Source: Desulfovibrionaceae bacterium
Lineage (GTDB): Bacteria > Desulfobacterota > Desulfovibrionia > Desulfovibrionales > Desulfovibrionaceae
NCBI GenBank assembly: GCA_009783115.1
Contig: WRHT01000048.1
Span: forward strand, 1 to 8,753
Length of the DNA stretch: 8,753 nt
Reading direction: 5' to 3'
Shown here: positions 1 through 7,413 of the stretch, piece by piece
Layout of the letters: the number at the start of each line of letters is the position of its first letter
How positions within the stretch are numbered: position 1 is the stretch's first letter
The notes under the pieces: model-generated
Told to the model about the DNA's origin: nothing
Database searches by the model: none
What the model saw: the letters and a program-made list of their open reading frames with translations, nothing else
Position numbers and translations under genes: made by a program

Positions 1-1
1 C

Positions 2-1699
2 TATATCGCCTCCGACATCACCTCCGAATACTGGCTGAACCGCATCTACACCCCGGCCATCCGCGAGGCGCACGCGGACGGCGACCTGCACATCCACGAC
101 CTAAACCTCTTGTCCGTTTATTGCGTGGGCTGGGATCTCGCCGACCTCCTGCGCCAGGGTTTCAAGGGCATAGCCGGCAACGTGGAAAGCGCCCCCCCCC
201 GGCGCCTGCGCACCGCCCTGGGACAACTGGTCAACTTCTTCTACACCTTGCAGGGCGAAGCCGCCGGCGCGCAGGCCGTCTCCAGTTTCGACACCTATCT
301 CGCCCCTTTCATCCGCTACGACAAGCTGGGCTTCGGGGAAGTAAAGCAGACGCTGCAGGAATTCGTCTTCAACATCAACATCCCCACGCGGGTGGGCTTC
401 CAGACTCCCTTTACCAATATTACAATGGATCTGAAGGTTCCGGAGATCATGAAAAATACCCCGGTTATTTTTGGGGGAGAGGACCAGGAAGAGGTTTACG
501 GCGGCTTCCAGGCCGAAATGGACATCCTGAACCAGGCCTTCGCCGAGGTGATGATGGAGGGCGACCGCAAGGGGCGGGTATTCACCTTCCCCATCCCCAC
601 CTACAACATCACCAGGAACTTTGACTGGAATAACCCGAACTACGAGCCTGTCTGGAAAATGTCCGGCAAATACGGCATCCCGTACTTCTCCAATTTCGTC
701 AATTCCGATATGTCGCCGGATGACGCCCGTTCCATGTGCTGCCGCCTGCGCCTGGACAACCGGGAGCTACGCAAGAGGGGCGGCGGCCTATTCGGGGCCA
801 ATCCGCTCACCGGCTCCATAGGCGTCGTGACCGTCAACCTGCCCCGCCTCGGCTACCAGGCCAAGGACGAACAGGATTTTTTAAGCCGCCTGGACAAGCT
901 CATGGAACTGGCCAAAGAAAGCCTGAACATCAAGCGCAAGGAGCTGGAACGCTTCACCGACGGCGGGCTGTACCCCTACACCACCTTTTACCTGCGCGAT
1001 GTCAAAGCCCGCACGGGCACCTATTGGGCGAACCACTTTTCCACCATCGGCCTGGTGGGCATGAACGAGGCCTGCCTTAACCTGCTGCGGCAGAATATCG
1101 CCTCCGATGAGGGGCAGGCCTTTTCCCTGCGCGTGCTCGCGCACATGCGCAAAAAACTGGAAGCCTTCCAGGAGGAAACCGGGAATTTTTTCAACCTGGA
1201 AGCGACCCCGGCCGAAGGAACCTCGTACCGGCTGGCCCTGCTCGACAAGAAACGCTTCCCGGAAATCCTCTTCGCCAACGGCAAGGCCAACGGCATTGCC
1301 CCGTACTATACCAATTCCACGCACCTGCCGGTGGACTTCTCATCTGACATCTTTGACGTTCTGGATTTGCAGGACAACCTTCAGAGCAGCTACACCGGCG
1401 GTACGGTGCTGCACGGTTTTCTCGGCGAAGAGGTTTCAGACACCGAGGCGGTGCGTAACCTGGTAAAAACCATCACCACGCAATATAAGCTCCCCTATTT
1501 CACCCTTACCCCGACCTTCAGCATCTGCTCTGAACACGGCTACCTCAAGGGAGAGCAGGCGGAGTGTCCTGTCTGCCGCGCCCCGGCGGAGGTTTATTCG
1601 AGGGTCGTGGGCTACCTCCGGCCGGTGCAACGCTGGAACGACGGCAAACAGGCCGAATACGCGGACCGGACCACCTATCAGGTGGCCGCGAACTGCTGA
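2..1699 (+). CDS. nrdD: Anaerobic (class III) ribonucleoside-triphosphate reductase, 5' end outside window
   Basis: This glycyl-radical enzyme reduces ribonucleoside triphosphates to dNTPs without oxygen. The frame is open from base 2, so 565 C-terminal residues are visible. The missing part should hold the start and probably an N-terminal ATP-cone. Numbered from base 2, I see a HIHD motif followed by YCVGWDL with Cys41 (base 122), the conserved active-site cysteine region of NrdD. A Cys-Cys pair at 246-247 (bases 737-742, SMCCRL) should contain the thiyl-radical cysteine. GSIGVVTVNLPR follows, and a C-terminal zinc knuckle has Cys509, Cys522 and Cys525. The RVVGYLRPV glycyl-radical loop has Gly537 at base 1610, followed by WNDGK. 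His512 occupies the second knuckle position, giving C-x2-H rather than C-x2-C. A C9 run at 192-200 lies in frame. nrdG follows 22 bases after the TGA stop. The family call is secure; I cannot fix the NrdD subgroup, and so its electron donor, by eye. Confidence 0.96.
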   Translation, partial: YIASDITSEYWLNRIYTPAIREAHADGDLHIHDLNLLSVYCVGWDLADLLRQGFKGIAGNVESAPPRRLRTALGQLVNFFYTLQGEAAGAQAVSSFDTYLAPFIRYDKLGFGEVKQTLQEFVFNINIPTRVGFQTPFTNITMDLKVPEIMKNTPVIFGGEDQEEVYGGFQAEMDILNQAFAEVMMEGDRKGRVFTFPIPTYNITRNFDWNNPNYEPVWKMSGKYGIPYFSNFVNSDMSPDDARSMCCRLRLDNRELRKRGGGLFGANPLTGSIGVVTVNLPRLGYQAKDEQDFLSRLDKLMELAKESLNIKRKELERFTDGGLYPYTTFYLRDVKARTGTYWANHFSTIGLVGMNEACLNLLRQNIASDEGQAFSLRVLAHMRKKLEAFQEETGNFFNLEATPAEGTSYRLALLDKKRFPEILFANGKANGIAPYYTNSTHLPVDFSSDIFDVLDLQDNLQSSYTGGTVLHGFLGEEVSDTEAVRNLVKTITTQYKLPYFTLTPTFSICSEHGYLKGEQAECPVCRAPAEVYSRVVGYLRPVQRWNDGKQAEYADRTTYQVAANC

Positions 1700-1721
1700 C
1701 GCGCCGCTGCCCGGAAAAAAC

Positions 1722-2408
1722 ATGCGCATAGGCGGCCTGCAAAAAACCACCCTGCTGGATTTCCCCGGAAAGGTCAGCGCAATTGTCTTTACCCAGGGTT
1801 GTAACTTTACCTGCCCATACTGCCATAACTCCGAACTGGCGGCCGGACGGCAGGAGGGACTTTCCCAGGCCGGAGTCATGGCCTTCCTGGAAAAACGCCG
1901 CAATGTCCTCAAAGGGGTGGTCATCTCCGGGGGAGAACCCACCCTGCACGAAGGCCTGTCCGGTTTCTGCGCCTCCCTCAAGGATCTCGGCTATGCCGTC
2001 AAGCTGGACACCAACGGCAGCAGGCCGGAGGTGCTGCGCGAACTGCTCATGGCTGGCCTTCTGGACTATGTGGCCATGGATGTGAAGGCCGACCCGGAGG
2101 ATTACCCGGCGGCAATATGTTCGAAAGCAACCGGGGGAAATGTCCGGCGCAGCATGGCTCTGCTTGAGGAATCCGGGGTAAGGCACGAATTCCGTATCCC
2201 CTGTGTGGCCCCATTCATAGATACGTACAGCTTTGCGGCGATCCTGGGACATATCCGCAAGGCCACGCTTTTTTTGCAGGCCGTCCGGGCTGAGCGCGTC
2301 CTGCAGGCGGATTTTTTCGCGCGCCAAGGCCGGGCCCTGGATAAAAATGAAATGGAGATCCTTTCGCGGACGGCCGCGCAAAAAAATGTGGACTGCCGGC
2401 TACGCTGA
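1722..2408 (+). CDS. nrdG: Anaerobic RNR activating protein, radical SAM
   Basis: The 228-residue product is the radical SAM activase that uses a [4Fe-4S] cluster and S-adenosylmethionine to generate the glycyl radical on NrdD. The cluster motif is CNFTCPYC with Cys27, Cys31 and Cys34 (C-x3-C-x2-C). The SAM-binding GGEP is at 70-73, and later strands include KLDTNG (94-99) and VAMDVKA (117-123). The opening MRIGGLQKTTLLDFPGKV is typical of the longer NrdG form (about 230 residues) rather than the shorter E. coli type. That supports the ATG at 1722. No clear Shine-Dalgarno sequence precedes it (only CCGGA at 1711-1715), so translation may depend on coupling to nrdD just upstream. It converges with the FlgO-like gene, with 15 bases between the two stop codons. 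A pyruvate formate-lyase activase would look similar, but the adjacent nrdD decides the call. Confidence 0.95.
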   Translation: MRIGGLQKTTLLDFPGKVSAIVFTQGCNFTCPYCHNSELAAGRQEGLSQAGVMAFLEKRRNVLKGVVISGGEPTLHEGLSGFCASLKDLGYAVKLDTNGSRPEVLRELLMAGLLDYVAMDVKADPEDYPAAICSKATGGNVRRSMALLEESGVRHEFRIPCVAPFIDTYSFAAILGHIRKATLFLQAVRAERVLQADFFARQGRALDKNEMEILSRTAAQKNVDCRLR

Positions 2409-2414
2409 GCCGGC
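2395..2414. terminator. Weak GC hairpin between convergent genes
   Basis: GCCGGC at 2395-2400 and GCCGGC at 2409-2414 can form a 6-bp stem around an 8-base loop that contains the nrdG stop codon. There is no T run after it on the plus strand. On the minus strand a T7 run (complement of 2380-2386) comes only 8 bases after the stem. This is a poor intrinsic terminator, but it is the only structure in the 15-base convergent gap. Confidence 0.2.
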
Positions 2415-2423
2415 CGGCGGGGA

Positions 2424-3134
2424 TCAACGTACAGACCGGGCAAAGGCCTGCTCGCGGCGGGCATAGCGCTGCCAGACCTCGTCGTTATTCCCGGCCGGGT
2501 TCTGGCGGCCGGAGCCAAGCAGGGCCTGGGCGTCGCTATTCTTGGGCAGGTAATACTCGTAGGCGGCCAAAAGAGCGCCATCGTGCAGGCGCACCACCCT
2601 GGTGGAGATAAAAATTTTATCGCGGCTTTCGGAATAGGCCCCTACCAGCACGGCATGGGCATCATAAGAATTGGCCAGGAGGAGCAGGCTGTCGCGGCTG
2701 AGCATGAACTCCCCGCCTTTCTTTTCAAAACGCAGCGAGCCCGAGAGGCGGGCTTCCAGCACCTTGAAACCCTGCTGGCTGAGACGCGAGCCGATCTGCT
2801 GCGCGCTGAGCCGTCCGAAGGCGGAAGTCTGCTCAAAGTCATCCAGCTCCACCAGGGAAGTGGCCAGGACACCGGCCCCGGATCCCATCCTGGGAAGGAG
2901 AATGGCCGCCAGGGCGTCGCCGGCCGTAATATTGGCATTGAGCAAGAAGGACCCGGACGGAGGGTCAACGGCCACGGCGTGTGGCAGAGGATCCGCCAAG
3001 GCGCCGGGCGCAAGACGGCCTTCCGCCCCCACGGAGCAAGCGGTGACCATGATGCCCAGCAGGCATAAAAAACCCAGAACGGCCCTTTTTTTCAATTCCG
3101 CCCTGTCCATGTCCATAACCACGACTTTAAGCAT
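2424..3134 (-). CDS. FlgO-domain outer-membrane lipoprotein
   Basis: This is a 236-residue lipoprotein. A basic N-region (RAELKKR, 11-17) and a hydrophobic stretch (18-31) lead to lipobox VTAC with Cys33. The residue after the cysteine is Ser, which by the enterobacterial Lol rule favours the outer membrane. Residues about 70-197 resemble the FlgO domain: GDALAAILLP, then LATSLVELDDFEQTSAFGRL (89-109), a helix ending in QQGFKVLEARL, MLSRDSLLLLA (144-154) and AHAVLVGAYS (159-168). The C-terminal tail, about 40 residues, is polar. In Vibrio cholerae FlgO is an outer-membrane lipoprotein needed for normal flagella and motility, but no flagellar gene is in this window, so a flagellar role here is only inferred and I withhold the symbol. 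The start at 3134 has TAGGGG six bases upstream; later ATGs at residues 7 and 9 have no comparable site. It is the second gene of a minus-strand pair. Confidence 0.82.
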   Translation of the reverse strand: MLKVVVMDMDRAELKKRAVLGFLCLLGIMVTACSVGAEGRLAPGALADPLPHAVAVDPPSGSFLLNANITAGDALAAILLPRMGSGAGVLATSLVELDDFEQTSAFGRLSAQQIGSRLSQQGFKVLEARLSGSLRFEKKGGEFMLSRDSLLLLANSYDAHAVLVGAYSESRDKIFISTRVVRLHDGALLAAYEYYLPKNSDAQALLGSGRQNPAGNNDEVWQRYARREQAFARSVR

Positions 3135-3140
3135 ACAGAT

Positions 3141-3146
3141 CCCCTA
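3141..3146 (-). promoter_or_regulatory. Ribosome binding site overlapping the upstream stop codon
   Basis: On the minus strand TAGGGG includes the TAG stop of the upstream lipoprotein gene and serves as the Shine-Dalgarno sequence for the FlgO-like gene, six bases before its ATG. The arrangement suggests translational coupling and decides the start at 3134. Confidence 0.65.
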
Positions 3147-3782
3147 CTTACGAATAATTCTGACGTTACGCAGACTTTCCGCCAGGGGATCGTGCGCCTG
3201 GGGGTCTTTGTACAAATCCAGATCCGCGTCGTTGATATAGCGGACGCTGGCGCAGTGCATAATAAAACGGTTGCGGTGGAACATCCGGGCCTGGACAACG
3301 ACCTCATGGTTGGATCCCGGCCCGCGCTCGCCATCCGGGGAATAACGGGCAAAACGCGAAGGATCGAAAGGCACGGTCTGCACGGCGTATTCCAGAAGGA
3401 CGCTCCCCGGCTCCCGGCTATGGGAAACTTGCAGGCCTCTGGATACCAGCTCGGCCCTTAAAAAATTATAAAAAGCCACCGTAAAGGGGCGGTTATTGGG
3501 CATGGCCACATAAAGCGGATGCTCCAGCAAATCGTCACGATCCGCATAGGCCTTGTAAACCCTCTCCGCCACATCCACCGCCATGTCCCGCCAATGTTCC
3601 GCGGCCTGGGCGGTCAACTGGGCAAAAGCCTGGTGATCTTCGGGCAACGGCACCGGCGATGTCAAAACCAGGCCGCGATCATACGGGCCAGGGGGCGGCT
3701 CCGCGGGTTTGCCGGCGCAGGAGGCCGACAGGCAGCAAAGCGCCCCGAGGAGGAATATGCTTAAAAATGTTCGATATAACAT
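3144..3782 (-). CDS. Probable lipoprotein of unknown function, upstream of FlgO-like gene
   Basis: This 212-residue product has a clear export signal: MLYR, then a hydrophobic core rich in Leu and Phe, ending CLSASC. Cys22 is the likely lipidation site, although Ser at -3 makes the lipobox imperfect (L at -4, S-A-S before Cys). A Pro-rich linker (27-32) follows. The body has a helical segment (about 52-80), then NNRPFTVAFYNFLRAELVSRGLQV (96-119), LEYAVQTVPFD (130-140) and a basic beta-rich C-terminus. The order strand, helix, G-[LF]-x-V strand resembles the FlgO-like neighbour, so a related alpha/beta fold is possible but not shown. I chose ATG 3782 because AAGGTGA (3788-3794) lies five bases upstream; ATG 3797, five codons earlier, has no good site. 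I do not recognise the family by name. The stop is nine bases before the FlgO-like start, so the two probably act together in the envelope. Confidence 0.8.
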   Translation of the reverse strand: MLYRTFLSIFLLGALCCLSASCAGKPAEPPPGPYDRGLVLTSPVPLPEDHQAFAQLTAQAAEHWRDMAVDVAERVYKAYADRDDLLEHPLYVAMPNNRPFTVAFYNFLRAELVSRGLQVSHSREPGSVLLEYAVQTVPFDPSRFARYSPDGERGPGSNHEVVVQARMFHRNRFIMHCASVRYINDADLDLYKDPQAHDPLAESLRNVRIIRK

Positions 3783-3787
3783 GGGCG

Positions 3788-3794
3788 TCACCTT
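3788..3794 (-). promoter_or_regulatory. Ribosome binding site deciding a start
   Basis: AAGGTGA on the minus strand, five bases before ATG 3782. It favours that ATG over the in-frame ATG at 3797, which would place this site inside the coding sequence. Confidence 0.55.
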
Positions 3795-3838
3795 CATTGC
3801 TCATATCGGCCGGGGAACCGAATTCTTGAGGGCAACGC

Positions 3839-3869
3839 GGGGTTAAATATGTCATTTACTGTACGCCCC
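3839..3869. promoter_or_regulatory. AT-rich dyad within GC arms, possible operator
   Basis: TAAAT (3844-3848), spacer ATGTC, ATTTA (3854-3858) is a perfect 5-bp inverted repeat. It is flanked further out by GGGG (3839-3842) and CCCC (3866-3869). It overlaps the candidate minus-strand -10 (3846-3851) and so is placed where a repressor could act. No matching regulator family is recognised. Confidence 0.3.
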
Positions 3870-3897
3870 GGTCAGGGTATGGGGAAATAAATCATTT

Positions 3898-3901
3898 GGA
3901 G
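3898..3901 (+). promoter_or_regulatory. Ribosome binding site deciding the glyQ start
   Basis: GGAG nine bases before ATG 3911. It overlaps the in-frame TTG at 3896, which argues against that TTG as the start. Confidence 0.6.
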
Positions 3902-3910
3902 CTTACTTCC

Positions 3911-4801
3911 ATGACCTTTCAAAAGCTGATTCTCAATTTGCAAAATTTTTGGGCCAGCCGGGGCTGCGTCCTTCAGCAGCCCTATGATATCGAATGCGGC
4001 GCGGGAACCTTCAACCCGGCCACCTTCCTGCGGGTGATCGGGCCGGAGCCGTGGAACGCCGCCTATGTGGAACCTTCCCGCCGCCCCAAGGACGGGCGTT
4101 ACGGCGAAAACCCCAACCGCTTGCAGCATTATTTCCAGTTCCAGGTAATCCTCAAGCCTTCGCCGGCGGACGTGCAGGAGCAGTACCTGGAAAGCCTTGC
4201 CGCCCTGGGCATCCGGGCTGAAGAACACGACATCCGCTTTGTGGAGGATGACTGGGAATCTCCCACCCTGGGCGCCTGGGGCCTGGGCTGGGAAGTCTGG
4301 CTCAACGGCATGGAGGTGACCCAGTTCACCTACTTTCAGCAAATCGGCGGGGTGGATCTCGCCCCTGCCAGCGTGGAACTGACCTACGGCCTGGAACGCC
4401 TGTGCATGTACCTGCAGGAAAAGGAATCCGTTTACGACTTGGCCTGGAATGAAGAGGTCAGCTACGGGCAGATCTACCAGCGCAACGAAGTGGAACAATC
4501 CCGCTTCAATTTCGCGGCCAGCGACCCGGAACTCCTGCTTCGCCATTTCGCCGATTACGAACGGGAAGCCGCGCGCCTGGCCGATCTCGGCCTGATCATG
4601 CCTGCCTATGACTATACCATGAAGAGCTCGCATACCTTCAACCTCCTGGACGCCAGGGGGGCCATTTCCATCACCGAACGGGCCGCCTACATCGGCAGGG
4701 TGCGTAAGCTGGCTTCCCTGGTGGCCGGACTTTACGCCGAACAACGAAAAGAACTGGGCTATCCCCTGCTTGGAGGACGCCCCGCTCCGGAAAACGCCTG
4801 A
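3911..4801 (+). CDS. glyQ: Glycine--tRNA ligase alpha subunit
   Basis: The 296-residue alpha subunit of the bacterial alpha2beta2 glycyl-tRNA synthetase carries the class II catalytic core that forms glycyl-adenylate. It is close to the usual length (E. coli about 303). The match runs end to end: [13 protein letters not shown] at the N-terminus, [20 protein letters not shown] (55-74), [20 protein letters not shown] (106-116), then the [20 protein letters not shown] block (121-140), [16 protein letters not shown] (156-164), [10 protein letters not shown] (192-201) and [17 protein letters not shown] (241-257). ATG 3911 is chosen over TTG 3896 because family members start near this point and GGAG lies before it. 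glyS begins 11 bases after the stop, as expected for subunits made in equal amounts. Confidence 0.98.
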   Translation: MTFQKLILNLQNFWASRGCVLQQPYDIECGAGTFNPATFLRVIGPEPWNAAYVEPSRRPKDGRYGENPNRLQHYFQFQVILKPSPADVQEQYLESLAALGIRAEEHDIRFVEDDWESPTLGAWGLGWEVWLNGMEVTQFTYFQQIGGVDLAPASVELTYGLERLCMYLQEKESVYDLAWNEEVSYGQIYQRNEVEQSRFNFAASDPELLLRHFADYEREAARLADLGLIMPAYDYTMKSSHTFNLLDARGAISITERAAYIGRVRKLASLVAGLYAEQRKELGYPLLGGRPAPENA

Positions 4802-4812
4802 AGAGGTCCGCC

Positions 4813-6909
4813 ATGCCTGAAAAAACATCCTCTTTTGTGCTGGAAATCGGAATGGAGGAACTGCCGGCCCGTTTTCTGGAAGGACTGGAACAGGATCTGC
4901 GCCAAAAATTCACCTCGGCCTTACAGACCGCCGGACTTGCCCACGGCCGGATGACCGTCAGCTCTTCCCCGCGCCGGGCTTCGGCGTATGTGGAGGAGTT
5001 GGCGGCTGAAACCGCGAAAATCGAAAACATCGTCACCGGCCCGCCGCTACGGGCGGCCTTTTCTCCTGACGGCAAACCCTCCAAGGCCGCGGAAGGCTTT
5101 GCCCGTAGCCAGGGAGTAACCCTGGAGGAGACCTTCCGGCTGGATACGGATAAAGGCGAATACCTGGCCGCCAAGGTGAAAAGCGGCGGGGAAGCGGCCA
5201 GGGAGGTCCTCACCCGCCTCTGCCCGGAGATTATCGCCTCCTTGAGTTTCCCAAAACGCATGCGCTGGGGGAGCGGATCTTTCACCTTCGCCCGCCCCCT
5301 GCGCTGGCTGCTGGCCCTGCTGGACCAAGAACTCATTTCTTTCAGGGTGGGAAACGAAAGATCCGGCCGCCTGACCTTCGGGCACCGGGTACACGGTTAC
5401 GGCCCTTTCAGCCTGGAAGACGCGGCCGGTTATTTCACCCTGTTGCGGGACAAGGCCGGAGTGCTGCCCACAGGCCGGGAACGGACCGAAGCCATCCGGA
5501 CCGGGGGAGATCGCCTGGCCGGACAGGCCGGCGGCCGCGTGATCTGGAAAGAGAGCCTCCTGGGCGAAGTGGCCGGCCTCGGCGAACACCCGATTCCCCT
5601 GCTGGGTTCCTTTGACCCGGCCTTCCTGGAAATTCCCAGGGAAGTGCTGCTCAGCAGCATGGAACACCACCAGAAGAGCTTCGGACTGGAAAACGACGCC
5701 GGGGATCTCCTGCCCAACTTTCTGACCGTGCTCAACCTGAACCCCAGGGATGAAAACCTGGTGCGCAAAGGCTGGGAGCGGGTGCTGCGCGCCCGCCTGG
5801 AAGACGCGCGCTTTTTCTGGCATGAGGATCTGCGCGAAAACTTTCAGGACTGGCTCGCCCGGCTGGACAAGGTCATCTTCCTGGCCGGCCTGGGCAGTAT
5901 GGGAGAACGGACGCGGCGGATCAGCCTCCTGGCCGCCTGGATCGCCAGCCGGATAGAAGGAGCGCGGCCGGAGGACGCCGCCAGGGCCGGGCTTTTGTCC
6001 AAGGCCGACCTGGTCACGGCCATGGTCGGGGAATTCGACACCCTGCAAGGCATCATGGGGTCCATCTATGCCGCGAAAAAAGGCGAAAACCCGGCGGTCA
6101 GCGCGGCCCTGGCCGAGCAGTACCTGCCCGCCGGCCCGGAAAGCCCCTTGCCGGATACCCTGTGCGGGACAGCGGTCGCCTTGGCCGACAAGGCCGATAC
6201 CTTGGCCGGCTGTTTCAGCCTGGGCATTGTCCCCAGCGGAACCGCCGACCCCTATGCCTTACGCCGGGCCGCCTTGGGCATCGCCAGGATCCTGAACGAA
6301 AAAAAACTGCGCCTGGATGTTTCCTCCATCTTCGCCCAGGCCCTAGCCGGGTATCCCGCCGGCATCGGCAAACGAAGCCCGGAGGCTACCCTGGAACAAT
6401 TGAACGGCTTTTTCGCCCAACGCCTGAAAAATTACTTCACCGGCCAGGGGGCGGAAACCCTGCTGGTGGAATCGGTCATCTCCGCCGGCTGCCTCGATGT
6501 CTGGGGGGCATCCGCCCGCCTGGACGCCCTGCGGCGCTTCAGTTCCGCGCCCGGTTTCAGCGAGGCGGTTCTGACCTTCAAACGCCCGGCCAATATCCTG
6601 CGCAAACAGGACAAACTTGCCAAAACCGGCCCGGACTATGACCCGGATCTTTTGCGTGAACCGGCGGAACAGGCCCTGGCCCTGGTTCTGGAGCAGACCC
6701 GCCCGGACTTCGAGCGCCTCCTGGCCGCCGATGCCTTTGAGGAGCTCTTTGCGCGTCTGCCGGTCTTGAAACCGGCGGTGGACACATTTTTCAACGAGGT
6801 CATGGTCATGTGCGAGGACGAAAACCTGCGCGGCAACCGCCTGCGCCTCCTGCGCTCCCTGGTGGACCTCCTGGGCCGGCTCACCGACTTTGAAGCCCTG
6901 CAGGTCTGA
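4813..6909 (+). CDS. glyS: Glycine--tRNA ligase beta subunit
   Basis: The 698-residue beta subunit binds and positions tRNA-Gly for the alpha subunit in the cytoplasm; E. coli GlyS has 689 residues. Conserved blocks are FVLEIGMEELPARF (8-21), KRMRWGSGSFTFARPLRWLL (148-167), FLEIPREVLLSSMEHHQKSF (271-290), LSKADLVTAMVGEFDTLQG (395-413), ADKADTLAGCFSLG (458-471) followed by DPYALRRAALGI (479-490), and a C-terminal DALR-type anticodon-binding segment with NEVMVMCEDENLRGNRL (661-677). The ATG at 4813 has AGAGG a few bases upstream. No frameshift or missing block is seen. The gene is followed after 15 bases by a TPR lipoprotein, which is probably on the same transcript. Confidence 0.98.
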   Translation: MPEKTSSFVLEIGMEELPARFLEGLEQDLRQKFTSALQTAGLAHGRMTVSSSPRRASAYVEELAAETAKIENIVTGPPLRAAFSPDGKPSKAAEGFARSQGVTLEETFRLDTDKGEYLAAKVKSGGEAAREVLTRLCPEIIASLSFPKRMRWGSGSFTFARPLRWLLALLDQELISFRVGNERSGRLTFGHRVHGYGPFSLEDAAGYFTLLRDKAGVLPTGRERTEAIRTGGDRLAGQAGGRVIWKESLLGEVAGLGEHPIPLLGSFDPAFLEIPREVLLSSMEHHQKSFGLENDAGDLLPNFLTVLNLNPRDENLVRKGWERVLRARLEDARFFWHEDLRENFQDWLARLDKVIFLAGLGSMGERTRRISLLAAWIASRIEGARPEDAARAGLLSKADLVTAMVGEFDTLQGIMGSIYAAKKGENPAVSAALAEQYLPAGPESPLPDTLCGTAVALADKADTLAGCFSLGIVPSGTADPYALRRAALGIARILNEKKLRLDVSSIFAQALAGYPAGIGKRSPEATLEQLNGFFAQRLKNYFTGQGAETLLVESVISAGCLDVWGASARLDALRRFSSAPGFSEAVLTFKRPANILRKQDKLAKTGPDYDPDLLREPAEQALALVLEQTRPDFERLLAADAFEELFARLPVLKPAVDTFFNEVMVMCEDENLRGNRLRLLRSLVDLLGRLTDFEALQV

Positions 6910-6924
6910 GGAGGACAAAAGGGC

Positions 6925-7413
6925 ATGTCCAGATTTCTCTCCGCCATCTGCCTGATCCTGGCCGTCCTGGCGGCAGCCTGCGCCGATCCGGCCACGGAGA
7001 CGCCGGAGACCGGCTACGCCCAGGAAGCGCGAAAGCTTTACGACCGGGCCAGAGTCCTCTGGAATCTGGAAGAAAAATGCTCAAACCCGGAACTGGCCCT
7101 GGAATACCTGGACGCGGCCATCAGCCTGCAACCGGACTATGCCGAAGCCTACCTGCGCCGCGGCATGGCCGCGGCCGAGCTGCGCGATTGGGAAGAGGCC
7201 TTCGCGGACAGCAGCCGGGGCATCCGCCTTAAACCGGCGGCGGATCATTACGCCTCCCGCGCCCTTATCTTCATGCGCCAGGGCAATTACCTGGGGGCGC
7301 GCAAGGATCTGGAACGCGCCCTGCGCCTGGACAAGAACAACGCCAGGGCCAAAGATTTCCTGCGCCGCCTGGATAAGCTGGAAGCGGATGAACACGCCCG
7401 ATCCCCGATCTGA
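6925..7413 (+). CDS. Small TPR-repeat lipoprotein
   Basis: A 162-residue product with a lipoprotein signal peptide: MSRF, a hydrophobic core, then LAAAC with Cys19. Ala follows the cysteine, which favours the outer membrane by the enterobacterial Lol rule. The mature part has about three tetratricopeptide repeats: roughly 38-70 (NPELALEYLDAAISLQPD), 72-105 (AEAYLRRGMAAAELRDWEEA, ending in KP) and 107-138 (YASRALIFMRQGNYLGARKD). A charged tail ends the protein. TPR proteins are scaffolds for protein contacts, so no specific function can be read from this. GAGGAGG overlapping and following the glyS stop serves as its ribosome binding site. The next gene, for an adaptor lipoprotein, starts 18 bases after its stop, so the two may work together at the envelope. 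Distant PilF- or NlpI-like similarity is possible but not supported by any specific motif. Confidence 0.85.
   Translation: MSRFLSAICLILAVLAAACADPATETPETGYAQEARKLYDRARVLWNLEEKCSNPELALEYLDAAISLQPDYAEAYLRRGMAAAELRDWEEAFADSSRGIRLKPAADHYASRALIFMRQGNYLGARKDLERALRLDKNNARAKDFLRRLDKLEADEHARSPI

Larger units (their letters stand above)
3783..3910. promoter_or_regulatory. Divergent intergenic region
   Basis: These 128 bases separate the minus-strand lipoprotein operon from plus-strand glyQ and must hold promoters for both unless one is fed from elsewhere. The best minus-strand candidate is CTGACC (complement of 3870-3875), 18 bases, then CATATT (complement of 3846-3851). The best plus-strand candidate is TTTACT (3855-3860), 17 bases, then TATGGG (3878-3883). 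Neither is close to consensus. I see no T-box leader for glyQ: the space upstream is far too short for one. Confidence 0.4.

Noticed and set aside
110..112. TTG at 110 as the start of nrdD
   Set aside because: The frame is open upstream to base 2 and encodes conserved NrdD residues (HIHD), so the true start is outside the window.
1545..2381. A 278-codon open frame on the minus strand opposite the end of nrdD and nrdG
   Set aside because: It overlaps two confidently identified genes and shows no protein-like motif.
2583..3240. Plus-strand open frames (2583-3068 and 2671-3240) across the FlgO-like gene
   Set aside because: The minus frame there has a signal peptide, a lipobox and FlgO-type motifs; the plus frames have none.
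3896..3910. TTG at 3896 as the start of glyQ
   Set aside because: It overlaps the GGAG ribosome binding site used by ATG 3911, and GlyQ homologues align from about ATG 3911.
3783..3910. A glycine riboswitch or T-box leader before glyQ
   Set aside because: Only about 128 bases separate the divergent starts, and I see no T-box sequence or tandem aptamer cores.
3872..4828. A 318-codon open frame on the minus strand opposite glyQ
   Set aside because: It is antisense to the complete, highly conserved glyQ; no recognisable domain.
5047..6048. A 333-codon open frame on the minus strand opposite glyS
   Set aside because: It lies wholly antisense to a gene conserved over its whole length. Its composition (many Gln, Gly, Pro, Ala) is what antisense of GC-rich codons gives, and there is no family motif.
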